From Flaccisagitta enflata (Eukaryota > Chaetognatha > Sagittoidea > Aphragmophora), in the NCBI GenBank assembly GCA_965153355.1, contig OZ231128.1, positions 43,214,001 to 43,278,000 on the forward strand: DNA of 64,000 bases, read 5' to 3'. The translations under genes were made by a program, and so were the position numbers. The notes beneath the pieces were generated by a model, which was given only the letters and a program-made list of their open reading frames with translations, searched no databases and had not been told where the DNA came from. Below, piece by piece: positions 33,349-45,315 of the stretch (position 1 is its first letter; the number at the start of each line of letters is the position of its first letter).

Positions 33349-34174
33349 AACAAGGCCGGATACACGGCCAATACCAGTTGCCAATGGGTGGGCAGTACGC
33401 TGAGGAGAATACACTTTTTTTCATGCAGGGACCAAGAGGAGGGCCCAGATCTTTTTATTTTGATGTAACTAATGTATTCTGAAAATTTCAGGACCATAGA
33501 GGTTCTTAACCATTCATCATATTGCACTTGAAAAATGGCTTATCCTTAAGGGGGCCAAAATTTCAAAATCATTTTTCCTCAAATCTGATGCCAGATTCAG
33601 ATTCCTTGTAAAAAACTATGTAAGATACTATATTTTCTATCTTCAAAATTTTGTTTTTAAGCTGAAAAAATGAAAAAAACCTCTAAAAAGACCCTGTTTT
33701 TTAAAAACCCTTATTTTTGGAGGTTTTTTGCATTTTTTCCGCTTAAAAACAAAATTTTGAAAAAAGAAAATATAGTATCCTACATAATTTTTTACAAGGA
33801 ATCTGAATCTGGCATCAGATTTGAGGAAAAATGATTTTGAAATTTTGGCCCCCTTAAGGATAAGCCATTTTTCAAGTGCAATATGATGAATGGTTAAGAA
33901 CCTCTAACATCCTGAAATTTTCAGAATACATTAGTTACATCAAAATAAAAAAAAATCTGGGCCCTCCTCTTGGTCCCTGCATGAAAAAAAGTGTATTCTC
34001 CTCAGCGTAGTGGGCAGGGGCGGAAATGCGCGTTTCCACACTTTTCGACTCGTGCTGATGGACCGACGGACGGACCGATGGATGGACCGACAGACGGACC
34101 AACGGACAGACCAACGGACGGACCAACGGACGGACGGACAAAGGCTCTTATAGAGTTGCATGTCCGCAACTAAT
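33349..34174 (+). mobile_element. Helentron-like class A element split by a MITE
   Basis: AACAAGGCCGGATACACGGC..CAGTTGCC..GGGTGGGCAG at 33349-33395. It resumes at 34010 with GTGGGCAGGGGCGGAAATGC, a GACGGACCGATGGATGG block and the hairpin GTTGCATGTCCGCAACTAA. The insert lies between. Confidence 0.85.
33396..34009. mobile_element. Palindromic MITE of 614 bp with 8 bp target duplication
   Basis: TACGCTGAGGAGAATACAC on the left and its reverse complement on the right, flanked by direct GTGGGCAG (33388-33395 and 34010-34017). The arms of about 300 bp are close to identical, so insertion is recent relative to the other fold-backs. An 8 bp duplication fits hAT or P-like elements, but the termini are not diagnostic. 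Confidence 0.9.
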
Positions 34175-34433
34175 AATTGATATCAAATTGTGATGCCAGT
34201 CATAGCCAAATACATAGTATTTCTTTTAGAGTAGATAACACAGCAAACGCTATTCAGCCCAATCCAAACCTGAAGGAGACAGAAAAAAAAATTGAATTAC
34301 GGAGAAAATTCTTGCCTCTTAGCATCTCAATAGTTAATCCATCAATTCAAAACTAAAAGAGCTTTGAGCAGGTGCATGTGTGCATGAGGCCGCTCATGTA
34401 TACATGGATGTGACCATGTGGGTGTGAGTAACT

Positions 34434-34492
<59 letters not shown>

Positions 34493-34774
34493 CACAGCAG
34501 ACCACATTATACTATGACAAGCCTAATTCTCAATAAGCCAATTGATGTAAGGCAAAAGTAGCAATGTAAAAACTATTGATGAATGAAAAAGGTTACCAAC
34601 CAGATAAAATATCCCATCACTCGGTTTTGGTATCCAATGGGTCCAGAGGAAAATCCACCCAAATGTTCTTTGCTGATTGTGCATGCATGTCTGTTAGACA
34701 AGTGAAGAATACTGAATGAATTCAATGAAACAATGATTTGGACAGATAGGATCTTATGGGGGGAATGATGACTA

Positions 34775-35185
34775 CCACGCGTATCAAAAAAAAAGACGCA
34801 CCTATCTATTAATTGAAAAAACAGATATAAAAAATAATTTTAACTATTTTTGACAAAGACATTTTGAAAGATTTTCAAAAAATCTTTCATTCTAGACCAA
34901 TCCCAGATCTGTATTCCAAACGGTTTAGGAGCTAGAGCTCTGCAAAGAGAAGCACTATTTTGCTAAAATGCACTTTTTTCATAGGGATTGCGAAACTGAA
35001 ATGGGCAATGTCTTCACTCAAACTGATGCCATTTCTAAACGAAAAAAGGTAGCAATACCAGATTGGCGCCAAATGAAAGTACTTTCAAAGGGCTTTAAAA
35101 TGACCTAAGATTTTCTATAGTTTTTTGAAGATTTAGTGGCTAAATCAACCATTTAAAAGTGCGTCTTTTTTTTTGATACGCGTGG
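34775..35185. mobile_element. MITE of 411 bp with CCACGCGTATC termini, TA target site
   Basis: TA-CCACGCGTATCAAAAAAAAA..GACGCAC and the perfect reverse complement at the right end (27 bp), TA on both sides (34773-34774, 35186-35187). The interior has AGACCAATCCCAGATCTGTA and ACCAGATTGGCGCC, shared with a diverged copy at 46668-47600. Confidence 0.88.
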
Positions 35186-35187
35186 TA

Positions 35188-35830
35188 CAAGTGACGCGTG
35201 GTTGCAATAGCGTTGCAGACGGGTGGGCAAGGGCATGAAACCCCCATCCACACCCCCGCCCACCCCACACACACTCAGCCAATCACAAATGTGCATTTTT
35301 GCACCTTTCAACTCAATCACCACAGACCGACGGACCAACGGATGGACAAAGCCTCTTATAGAATTGCATGTCCGATACTAAAAAGAAACAAATGACGCAG
35401 GGTCACAATATTGTTGCGGACGGGTCAGCAGGGGCGAACAAACCCCATCTACACCGTCGCCCAGCCCACACACATTCACACACAAAGATAATCAAAACGG
35501 CAGCATCAAAGTGTGTTTTCGCACTTTACAACTCCATCACCATGGACCAACAGACAGATGGACGAACGGACGGACAATGCCTCATTGAGTTGCGTGTCTG
35601 CAACTAACAAGTGACGCAAGGTCGCAATATAATTGCGGACGGGTAGGCAGGGGCAGCCAACCCCCATCCACTCCTAACCCACCTTCCCACACACACATAC
35701 ACAGAAAGCTTCTAAAACGCTCGTTTTCCCACCTCTTTGACTTGATCACCTCTACGGAGTACGGACAGACCAAAGGACCAAAGGACCGATGGACAGACAA
35801 GGCCTCTTTTAGAGTTGGACGTCCTCAACA
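35188..35830 (+). mobile_element. Three class C Helentron-like elements in tandem
   Basis: Units of about 205-220 bp start at about 35190, 35391 and 35609, each opening AAGTGACGC..GGTCGCAATA or GGTCACAATA. Each has a TTGCRGACGGG subterminal motif, a CACACACA-containing middle and GACGGACCAACGG. They end in hairpins of declining quality (ATTGCATGTCCGATACT; GTTGCGTGTCTGCAACT; GTTGGACGTCCTCAAC). Confidence 0.7.
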
Positions 35831-36112
35831 CATTTACCTAAAATTCGCCTCATTTTTCCATCCCTCTTGATGACGCATTGCTACTCTCCTCCTTGGCAAT
35901 CATCGGATGTGCGTATCCGTCAACAAAATGCGGAAACGCGGCTACCTTATAACATTTGAACAGGGCTAAAACATTTATATACTCCTGCTGTCTCTTAATG
36001 ACAGATTGACAGACTTATATGGCAAATTATCATATTTCAATCTTTTCAATCGTATTTGTATTTGTATTTGACTCCATAAATTGCTGTGTGTTGGTTGATC
36101 AGTTCGTCCTTC

Positions 36113-36451
<339 letters not shown>

Positions 36452-36453
<2 letters not shown>

Positions 36454-37075
36454 AAGTGCGCCTATATACAAGTAACTCGGCTATAATAGTAACTCTCGTC
36501 CTTTGTTTTTATGTATTTTAATAAGGCAATGTTGTCACAGGTCATAAAGGATGTTACGTTATCACGATTGAGAAAGGTTACCAACCAGATGCAGATAAAA
36601 TTTCCCATCACTCCGTTTCAGTATCCGATGGGTCCTAAAGCAAGCTCTAAAATGAAGACGAAAATTCACCCCAAAATTCTTTGCTGATTTTTCGAGCGTG
36701 CCTGTTAGATAAGCGAAAAATGCTAAATGAAATTATGATTTTGACAGAGTACAGGAAGGCTGTAACACACTTATTAGATGCGACAAAGCACCTCTATAAC
36801 AGGCTGTGTCCCTTGGTTGGTCAGTCGGTCGGTCAGTTGGTCGGTTAGTTGGTCAGTCGGTCGGTTGGTTGGTCGGTAACGCATTTGTTCAACAATCCAC
36901 ACTAAGCACCTATTGGCCTACTTGGCCTTGTTAACCTAAAATAAGCTTCATTTTTCCATCCCTCTTGATGCGATGCGATCTTACTCCTTGGCTATCTTTG
37001 GATATGCATCTCTGTCGCGCGATCGCCGACGCTTACTCTGGATACTCATTTTGTCGACCTGAAATAATTTGCCAT
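36452..37075 (+). repeat. Direct duplication, unit 2 (after the GT tract)
   Basis: AAGGTTACCAACCAGATGCA at about 36576, CCCATCACTCCGTTTCAGTA, TTCTTTGCTGATTTTTCGAG, then TCATTTTTCCATCCCTCTTG at about 36949. It lacks the MITE and class C array of unit 1 and has a different element (36767-36930). Confidence 0.65.
36767..36930 (-). mobile_element. ATGCG hairpin subfamily element
   Basis: 3' side AGATGCGACAAAGCACCTCT (hairpin decayed), AACAGGCTGTGTCCCTTGG, then GTTGGTCAGTCGGTCGG repeats, and 5' end GGCCTACTTGGCCTTGTT. Confidence 0.55.
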
Positions 37076-37077
37076 AT

Positions 37078-37280
37078 GTTTTCATTTGTTTCCCCGTTTG
37101 TTTGCTAGTTTCTTCATTCATGCATTCATTCCTTCGTTCATTTGTTCAGTCGTTCGTTTGTTCATTGATTCAATCATTTGTTCATTCATTCCGTTGTTCA
37201 TTTGTCTGTTTGTTTGTTATTTCATGCATTCTTTTATTCATTCGTTTGTTTGTTTGTTCATTCGTTCATTTGTCACATGA
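37078..37280 (+). repeat. Degenerate TTCATTCG/TTCGTTTG repeat
   Basis: Tetramer-based TTCA/TTCG/TTTG array of about 200 bp with many variants. Confidence 0.75.
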
Positions 37281-37354
37281 ATTGGTGGCTTACTTGGCAA
37301 TTTGACAGTCTCTCTGTCCTTGTGTAGAAACATAGTCATCAGCATGTGTCGCTC

Positions 37355-37492
37355 CTAGAGATGTGGAAGCGGTCGATTTTCATGCCGCTTCCACCGCTTC
37401 CGCTTCCGCTTCCGCTTCCATTTTACAGTACAAATACTAGTAGCTATCCCATCCTCCAAATTGGAAGCGGTCAATCGCTTCCACATCCCTAG
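37355..37492. mobile_element. Short GGAAGC-type MITE
   Basis: TAGAGATGTGGAAGCGG on the left and CGCTTCCACATCCCTAG on the right, with CCGCTTCCGCTTCCGCTTCC in the middle. A 138 bp intact relative of 27277-28048. Confidence 0.65.
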
Positions 37493-38130
37493 TCGCTCCC
37501 TAACAAATATGCTCTTTTTAGGAAAAATTGAAAAAGAAAAAAAAAACCAAAGCAGATAAGTCGGAAAGGAAGGACGATTAATCATAACTACAAGTGATTT
37601 TTTTCAATGCAAAGTAATAACGTTCTTGTTGTGGACATGAACAAAAGCGTCGTTGTCACTGGATGACTTTGATTGTGCGCGCTCTTCAATCAAGGAAAAG
37701 GAAAGTTTCCCATAGGTCAAGAGAATAGGTCTAACAGGTTCCTCTCATCACTGTCAACAAAAGTCATTTTCCCCAAAAAGTCTATAGTGAACAAGGTGGG
37801 TAGAAATTTTTTTTGTATTCGTATGAGTGAGAGCATTCCATATCAAAAACTAGCTTGACCTTGTTCATCTTGGAAGTCTTAGATCGATTTTTTTACTCCC
37901 TTTTCCTGAAAAGCTAGAAAGATTTGGATTGGATGATGGAATTCTGTATGTTTGGGCAGGGGCAGGGCCGGGGCAGCCCTCAGAGGTCCCGGGTGACCTT
38001 AACTGCTTAGAAAATGCAAAAATTGCAAAAATGCATTTTTTCAAAATGCATTTTAGATAGTGCTAAAAAGATAAAAGGTTAAAACCAATCAGAACAAGAT
38101 AAAATCGTTTTTACAGAGCTTTACAATATT
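37493..38130. other. No gene seen
   Basis: AT-rich with a GGGGCAGGGCCGGGGCAGCC patch near 37961. No terminus or coding region recognised. Confidence 0.35.
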
Positions 38131-38400
38131 TTTTTCAGATTCAATTTATCATTTTCCATTGCAGAATTACATCGTTTTCTTTGGTCACTTTTGGCGGGAC
38201 ACACCCTGTATTTGGTGTAGAGCATTCTGCTTGGCGCCAAATGAAAGAGAATTATCTAATTCACTAACCCTATCAACTTCATTTGAGAGCTCATTTGGTC
38301 AATGGAGATTCCCAACTTTCACAAAACAAAATGAAAACCCGGTTTCTTTTGAATATGTCAAAAAGTCGAAGACTGACTTCATCTTTTTTCCCAATTATCA
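38131..38400 (-). mobile_element. ACAGGGTGT-type transposon end and adjoining shared repeat
   Basis: CATCGTTTTCTTTGGTCACT..GGCGGGACACACCCTGTA ends at 38212. Next to it, TTGGCGCCAAATGAAAGAGA..ATATGTCAAAAAGTCGAAGA matches the reverse complement of 41475-41640. Confidence 0.5.
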
Positions 38401-38507
38401 TTAAGACTGTATGTGGCTTAGTTGGCACGTTGGCCAGTAACACTTAGCTTGTTCCGCGTTTGTGGATGTTTTTTACATTACTGCTTCTGCCACAGTGTTT
38501 GGTTGAC

Positions 38508-38737
38508 ATTTTTAGTCGCGGACACGCGACTCTACACCTTGCTGTGTCGGTTGGTAGGTCGGTCCGTCCGTCCGTTGGTTTGTCCGTCCGTCCGTCACAT
38601 TTTTGAATTCTGAGCGGTTTTTGCATTACTGCTCCTGCCCAACCATCCGCGACTGGATTGCCGTGTATCCGGCCTTGTTCTCACTGCCCCTGCCCACCCG
38701 CACGCGACTTCAGCAGCCGTGTACCCGGTCTTGTTTT
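38508..38737 (-). mobile_element. Class A element (GGAC/GTCC type) with a second 5' end in tandem
   Basis: Hairpin AGTCGCGGACACGCGACT, CCGCGACTGGATTGCCGTG and GGCCTTGTT at 38679. It is followed at once by TGCCCCTGCCCACCCGCACG..GACTTCAGCAGCCGTG..TCTTGTT, the 5' end of a GCAC-type copy. Confidence 0.75.
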
Positions 38738-38961
38738 GTCTTAGGTCAATACTGAAGTGTTTACTTATGTAATTGTGTGCAGTTTACTTTCTCCTACTCC
38801 TATCTTATTCATGCTTGACTTTACATCGCGATTTCAATTTCATATTATCATCGTCATTTGTAGTCTCAAAAGTCGGGTTTGGGATCACCGAAATTTTCAT
38901 CGAAAAACGGGAATCGTCAAAGTTCTTTATCTTCTTCTTTATCTGCTTCCTCTTCTTTTTC

Positions 38962-38977
38962 TTGTTGTTGTTGTTGT

Positions 38978-39060
<83 letters not shown>

Positions 39061-39110
39061 GCTGTTGTTTTTGTTGTTGTTGCTGTTGTTGTTGTTCTTC
39101 TTCTTCTTCT
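38962..39110 (+). repeat. (TTG)n microsatellite
   Basis: About 130 bp of TTG with GCTGTTGTTTTTG breaks, passing into CTTCTTCTT. Confidence 0.96.
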
Positions 39111-39265
39111 TTTTCTTCCTCTTCTTCTCCCCTTCAAAGCGAGCACAAAAAACCTTACCACTATTTTATGCCCACTGTCATCTTGCTTATCGTATACCAG
39201 TAATGGCGGCAACGGCTGACCCAAAAAATTTGTAATGATAGTTTGTTATTAATTTCGTTTTTTTT

Positions 39266-39466
39266 TTTAGTCGCGTGCTACGCGACTCTACACCCCGCTT
39301 TGTCGGTCCGTCCGTCGGTCCGTCCGTCTGTCGGTCCGTCACACTTTACTTTTTTTGGGTTTTTGTGGTCTATGGCCTCACTGCTCCTGCCAAAGTGATC
39401 AAGTGACCTCAAATAGGGCCCCTGCCCACCCGCACGCGACTGGGGTAGCCGTGTATCCGGCCTTGT
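39266..39466 (-). mobile_element. Helentron-like short element, class A, near-consensus
   Basis: Hairpin AGTCGCGTGCTACGCGACT and 5' arm GCCCACCCGCACGCGACTGG, then GGCCTTGTT. GTCGGTCCGTCC repeats in the 3' half. Confidence 0.8.
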
Positions 39467-39518
39467 TTTTTTAGTTTTTGGTTGTTTTTTTCAATCTTTT
39501 CTCATTTTTTGCTTCTCG

Positions 39519-39774
<256 letters not shown>

Positions 39775-39777
39775 AGA

Positions 39778-39825
39778 ACAAGGCCAACATCTGTAAGTTG
39801 CGTGGGTCTAAGTCTACTTTCTACC

Positions 39826-39873
<48 letters not shown>

Positions 39874-39875
39874 GC

Positions 39876-39912
<37 letters not shown>

Positions 39913-39915
39913 GCG
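39778..39915 (+). mobile_element. Class B 5' end running into (AAC)n
   Basis: AACAAGGCCAACATCTGTAAGTTGCGTG, then about 90 bp of AAC from 39823. No 3' end seen. Confidence 0.55.
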
Positions 39916-40043
39916 GCAGCAGCAAAATGACCCGAATATGACATTTTTACCACATGCCACAACCACCTTCAGGTTGTGATCAAAATATCAAATCTGGAAC
40001 TTCCCCTTTTGTAAAGAATGGCATTTTTCTCTTTAAAAAAAAA

Positions 40044-40220
40044 AGGCCGTATACATGGCTACCGAAGGTGAGTGTGGGTGGGCAGGGGCATTGATAAAAA
40101 AACTTTGTGGGCAGGAGCAGTAATGCAAAAAATGCCCGTAAACGCCATAAAAAGTTAACGCGGACGGACCGACATAGAAGGTCATCGTTTATGGATGCAT
40201 AGCGACTTCGTAAGTGACCA
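40044..40220 (+). mobile_element. Helentron-like class A, decayed 3' end
   Basis: AAAAGGCCGTATACATGGCT, GTGGGTGGGCAGGGGCAT, GGGCAGGAGCAGTAATGC and GCGGACGGACCGACA. The hairpin is decayed to ATAGCGACTTCG. Confidence 0.55.
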
Positions 40221-40228
40221 GGCACATG

Positions 40229-40318
<90 letters not shown>

Positions 40319-40340
40319 AGTATGTGTGTGTGTGTTTGTG
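40229..40340 (+). repeat. (GT)n microsatellite
   Basis: About 85 bp of GT, a GAGAGTAT break, and a short GT tail. Confidence 0.96.
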
Positions 40341-40379
40341 TTAGAGATCTATATGACCTTGCCTACCCAGACTGCTAAT

Positions 40380-40970
40380 TGAACTAAGCCTACACAGTTG
40401 AGCTTGAGGCTTGAGACCTGATGGGCAGGCTTGAGGCCTATGGACCAGATTCGAGGCTTGGCAGACTGATTTGGGGCTATATCGAGGTCTGGAAGGGTTG
40501 ATTTGAGGGCATGGGGGTCCAAAAAAGGCACAAGGGTGCTGATTTAAGGTCCTGATAGCCAAGGGGGGGGGGGGATGGCGAAAGGACGGAAGTCACAAAT
40601 TTCACCCCTGTCTCCTACAGAACATCTGTTCTGTGAGCCTTGAGGCATGGATTTGAGCCTCGAGGCTAGGATTGAGTCTCGAGGCTAAGATTTGAGCCTC
40701 GAGGCTGAGATTTGAGCCTCGAGGCTGAGATTTGAGCCTCGAGGCTGGGATTTGAGCCTCAAGGCTGGGATTTGAGCTTCGAGGCTGGGATTTGAGCCTC
40801 ACGGCTGGGATTTGGGCCTCAAGGCTAGGATTTGAGTCTCAAGGCTGGGATTTGAGCCTCAAGGCCGGGGGGTGGGGGGACAAACACACAAACGGACGAA
40901 CGAATGAAAGTCCCCTGTGTTCTACAGGACATTGTCCCCTTCGGGGCCGCTGCCCAAAAAGCGTTTCACG
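40380..40970 (-). mobile_element. Class D module: minisatellite plus GGCCCC hairpin
   Basis: CGAGGCTGGGATTTGAGCCT units (about 12, period about 20 bp) at 40640-40865. ACAAACGGACGAACG..GTCCCCTGTGTTCTACAGGA and GGGGCCGCTGCCCAAAA follow at 40941-40960. It is the mirror arrangement of 28487-28930. Confidence 0.6.
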
Positions 40971-41000
40971 CAATGCCTAATGGATGAAGGGTTAATCATT

Positions 41001-41190
41001 TTTAGTCAAGTGCACGCGACTCTACAACCCGTAGTGTCCGTCGGTCGATCCGTCCGTCCGTCCGTCCATCCGTCTGCACGTCCATCCGTCCGTCCAACCA
41101 TCCATCCTTCCGTCCGTCCGTCCGTCTGTCCGTCCGTCCATTGGTAACAATTTGCTTTTTTGGCGTTTACAGGCGGTTTGGGGGTTACAG
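41001..41190 (-). mobile_element. Helentron-like class A, 3' part with long GTCC array
   Basis: Hairpin AGTCAAGTGCACGCGACT, CTCTACAACCCGTAGTGTCC and about 100 bp of CCGTCCGTCCATCCG. The 5' end is missing. Confidence 0.65.
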
Positions 41191-41410
41191 CTCATCAAGT
41201 CACAAGCAATCATCCTAGGCAAATCTCAATCCGTTGTATTTCTGCGAAATTTCAAGGACATTGTGGTCAAAATGATGTCCTGAAAAAAAAATCTTTCTTT
41301 TTGGACCCAGATGATGCAAGGACTAGGGAGAATCCTACATGTTTGGGGTGACCATCGACGAAAAATAGCAGCAAAATGAATCAACTCGATGGCCATTTCG
41401 ATAATTCTAC

Positions 41411-41654
41411 AGTTGAACCCCGCTCTAACAGATTTCAAGGGACCAATAAATTGTATCTATTATCGGGAAAAAAGTTGAAGTAAGTCTTCGACTTTTTGAC
41501 ATATTCGAGAGAAACAGGGTTTTCATTTTCTTATGAGAAAGTTTCGGAACTCCTTAGGGCGATTGGTCCCTCAAATGAAATTGATAGGGTAAGTAAATTT
41601 GATAATTCTCTTTCATTTGGCGCTAAGCAGAAGTCTCTGGGACAAATATTTTTT
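41411..41654 (+). mobile_element. Pogo/Tigger-like terminus CAGTTGAACCCCGC
   Basis: TA-CAGTTGAACCCCGCTCTAAC followed by AGATTTCAAGGGACC. The inverted match AGAGCGGGGTTCAAC lies at 44036-44050. A related sequence, TACAGTAGAACTCC..GGACGTCAAGAGACC, occurs at 21324-21360 and its mirror. The right end lacks the exact terminal bases, so one element spanning both is unproven. Confidence 0.4.
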
Positions 41655-43945
41655 GCGTTATGAATTATCTACGAAAAATTCAAATTGAATTTTTTTCGAT
41701 TTTTTATGATTTTGTGTAGGATCAATAAAGGAGTGTATCTAAGTTTGGTTAAGCATGCAAATACAAAAAACCATGTTCATGAGCATAGCTGCTCATATGT
41801 GAGGGTGATTTTGAGCATTTTAGCTCATTTAGCTCACTTAGCTCAGTTTTTTTTGTCCCCGACGAAAAGTTTTCGTCGGTGACTATGAGGTGGACCTGAT
41901 CGTGTAGTCTGTCTGTTCGTTTGTTTGGCGTTTAAAACCTTCTCATATTTTTTGAACCAGACTTCAGAAGTTCATGAAACTTTACCAGTGTTATTTTTAT
42001 GTCAATGGGAGCTTGTGTACCAATTTTCAGAAAAATTCATTAACTTTTACTACCCTTTGCCTATTATTTTTATGGTAATATTTTACTGGACTTAGGCGAT
42101 TTACATAGGCAGAGGGTAGTAAACTTATGTGAATTTTTTTTTAATTTGGTATACAAGTAAGGGTCACTGAATAATCAGCCCCTGCAAAATTCGAATTAAA
42201 TCTGAAGTCTGGTTCATGAGATATTAGCTAATTTATTTATGTAGTAATATGTTACTGGGACTTAGGCGATTTACATAGGCAGAGGGTAGTAAACATATAT
42301 GAATTTTTTTTTTAATTTGGTATACAAGTAAGGGTCACTAAATATTCAGCCCCTGCAAAATTCAAATTAAATCTGAAGTCTGGTTCATGAGATATTAGCT
42401 TATTTATGTAGTAATATGTTACTAGGACTTAGGCAATTTACATAGGCAAAGGGTAGTAAAGGTATGTGAATTTTTTTTTAATTTGGTATTCAAGTAAAGG
42501 ATATTGATTGAACAGCCCCTGCAAAATTCAAATTAAATCTGAAGTCTGGTTTATCAGATATTAGCTTATTAATGTAGTAATATGTTACTAGGACTTAGGC
42601 GATTTATATAGAAGGTTGGAGTTGATGAATTTTTTTACTTGCTCATTCATTTTTTTTTCTTTAAGTTTGCCATCTTCAACTACTGTCATCATCTTCAACT
42701 ACTGTCATCATCTTCAACTACTGTCATCATCTTCAACTACTGTCATCATCTTCAACTTTAAAAAAAAATTTGAAAATTTTTTAAAAAAAAATTTTTTTGA
42801 ATTTTTTTTTTTTGAATTTTTTTTTTTTTTGAAACTTTTTTTTTTAAATTTTTTTCTTTAAGTTTGCCATCATGGATTTCAGGATTCATCTTCAACTACT
42901 GTCATCATCTTCAGCTACTGTCATCATCTTCAGCTACTGTCATCATCTTCAGCTACTGTCATCATCTTCAGCTACTGTCATCATCTTCAGCTACTGTCAT
43001 CATCTTCAGCTACTGTCATCATCTTCAACTACTGTCATCATCTTCATCTACTAAATTTTTGAAAAAAAAATTTAGAAAAAAATTTGAAAATTTTTTTGAA
43101 AATTTTTTTAAAAATTTTTTTTTTGAAAATTTTTTTTGAAAAAATTTTTTTGAAAATTTTTTTTGAAAAATTTTTTTGAAAATTTTTTTTTTGAAAATTT
43201 TTTTTTTGAAAAATTTTTATTGATTTTTTTTTTAAATTTTTTTTTGAAAATTTTTGAATATTTTTTTTTCTTTGATTTTTGTTGTCATTATCATTCATTG
43301 TTGTCATCATCATCATCATCCACTATTGTTATCATTATCAAGTTTTGTCATCATTAAAACAATACTGAATATTTTTTTTCTTTTTGAAATTGCTGTTTTG
43401 TCGTGTTTCTCATCGAGTTGCGTTTACGCAACGAGAAAGCTTCAAAAATTACAGTCCCCAGTCGGGGACTGTAATTTTGAAGCTTTTTTCTTCTGATTTC
43501 AAATGCAATAAATAAGAAAATATATTGATAGATGTTTAAGCAAGCAATTATAAGAAAGCATGTCAGTGAGCAGAGCTGCTCATCTGTGAGGGTGTTTTTA
43601 AATCAGCTCATTTAGCTCATTAAGCTTGCTCTTTTTTTCTGATTTCAAAACCGATGAATAAATAAATGTTTTGATTTAAGCATGCAAATACAAGAAAGCA
43701 TCTCAGTAAGCATAGCTGGTTGCGTAGTCGAGTGATTTTGAATATTTTAGCTCATTTAGCTCATTTGGCTCAGTCCTATTTTTCTCTGATTTTCAGTGCA
43801 ACCACTATATACAATTGCTCTTAATTTGATCCAACAAATAAAAAGTTGCAATGACTGAAAACAAAAGCTTGGTGAAAAGTGAACAACGCTTACGACTTTT
43901 TTCCTCACCGCGACAGCCGCCATTACTGGTAAACTGAATTCTGTT
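41655..43945 (-). mobile_element. Composite element copy 2: host repeat plus hairpin-ended core
   Basis: The host repeat here is reversed relative to copy 1: GGATCAATAAAGGAGTGTAT at 41718 on the left, TTAGCTCATTTAGCTCA units on both sides, and CCGCGACAGCCGCCATTACT at the right end. The core lies at 41852-43485 in plus orientation. Confidence 0.7.
41852..43485 (+). mobile_element. Hairpin-ended core, copy 2
   Basis: 5' hairpin GTCCCCGACGAAAAGTTTTC then GTCGGTGAC. Four units of about 168 bp start near 42090, 42259, 42427 and 42596. They are followed by about 16 CTTCAACTACTGTCATCAT / CTTCAGCTACTGTCATCAT units, T/A-rich tracts, GAGTTGCGTTTACGCAAC, and the same CAGTCCCCAGTCGGGGACTG hairpin as copy 1. 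The tandem motif differs from copy 1 at the equivalent place. Confidence 0.7.
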
Positions 43946-44204
43946 ATAGCCATTATAGGAAATGAAAAGAAACAAATTGAAGGGACTGTGAATTTGCATC
44001 CATCATAGGCGGAATTCCATTGGAAACGGGTCTTTTAGAGCGGGGTTCAACTTTTCTTCGATTTGGCTCAAAACCTCATTTTTAGTTGGGAGGTTCGTAG
44101 TTGTCAAAAAAGCAGGTTGGCTGTGGTTCGAGTCAACGCTCCCTCAAATTATGACATGAAAAGCTATTCATACAAATCAACGCAATGGCTGGAGAATATA
44201 AAAA

Positions 44205-44224
44205 AACAACAACAGAAGCAGACG

Positions 44225-44271
<47 letters not shown>

Positions 44272-44699
44272 TAATTAATTAAATTAATTTGTTTTGGTCA
44301 CCGACGGATGATGGACCAACGGACAGACAGCATGCCGTAGTTTCGCGACTGAAGTAAAGACGATGATGACAATGTCGACGACGAGGGGTGCGTGAAGGCA
44401 GAGTGGTTATGGCTCTTGCCTTCAGATTCGAAGAGCACAGAATCAGTATTTCCCTCTCAGACGTAGCATTGCTAGCGTAGCGTGTCGTTATGATTGAAAA
44501 AAAGCTCCCCTTACAGTTGAAGCAGACGACACATCAACAGGAGTCTTACACAGTGGCATGGCCCAATGTGGTGGATCACATGGCCTTTCTGAAAATTAGA
44601 TGTCGGTTGATGCTTATAAATCAAGCCTGGGCTGCCCGGGTTAATGGCATCAACGACGACGATGACAACAACGACAACAACAATAACAATTACAACAAT

Positions 44700-44789
<90 letters not shown>

Positions 44790-44989
44790 AACAACAACAA
44801 CAGCAGCAGCAGCTGCAGCAACGGAAGCAGAAATAAAGCAGTAATAACGAAACAGACCAAATCATTTTCCATGAAAGACAACAACAACAACAACAATAAC
44901 AATAACACTAACAACAACAACAACAACAACAACTACAACTACAACTACAACTACAACAACAACAACAACAACAACAAAAACAAAAACAA

Positions 44990-45046
<57 letters not shown>

Positions 45047-45117
45047 AAACAAAAACAAAAACAACAACAACAAAAACAACAACAAAAACAACAACAACAA
45101 CAAAAACAACAACAACA

Positions 45118-45174
<57 letters not shown>

Positions 45175-45175
45175 G
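44205..45175 (+). repeat. (AAC)n microsatellites with unique islands
   Basis: AAC blocks at 44205-44270, about 44660-44805 and 44878-45173, separated by non-repetitive stretches. A 340-codon frame crossing 44490-45512 is mostly poly-Asn/Lys/Thr from these blocks and ends inside a class A element, so it is not called as a gene. Confidence 0.95.
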
Positions 45176-45315
45176 ATCAAGCTTAAAAGATTCCTGTCCA
45201 CAACAACGAAGCAAAGCAATCACCTCAAGGGCTACAATTGTTCAAGTTTCAACTTTCAAGCATGAAAGTTGTTGTTGTAGTCGATGGATTTTAAATTTAT
45301 GTGTTCTCAAGTTGA

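Larger units (their letters stand above)
34436..35960 (+). repeat. Direct duplication, unit 1
   Basis: Starts with (GT)n (34436-34489). It carries AAGGTTACCAACCAGATAAA, CCCATCACTCGGTTTTGGTA and TTCTTTGCTGATT, and later TCATTTTTCCATCCCTCTTG and CTCCTTGGCAATCATCGGAT. The same order recurs at 36115-37075. This unit has also received a MITE and three class C elements. Confidence 0.65.
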
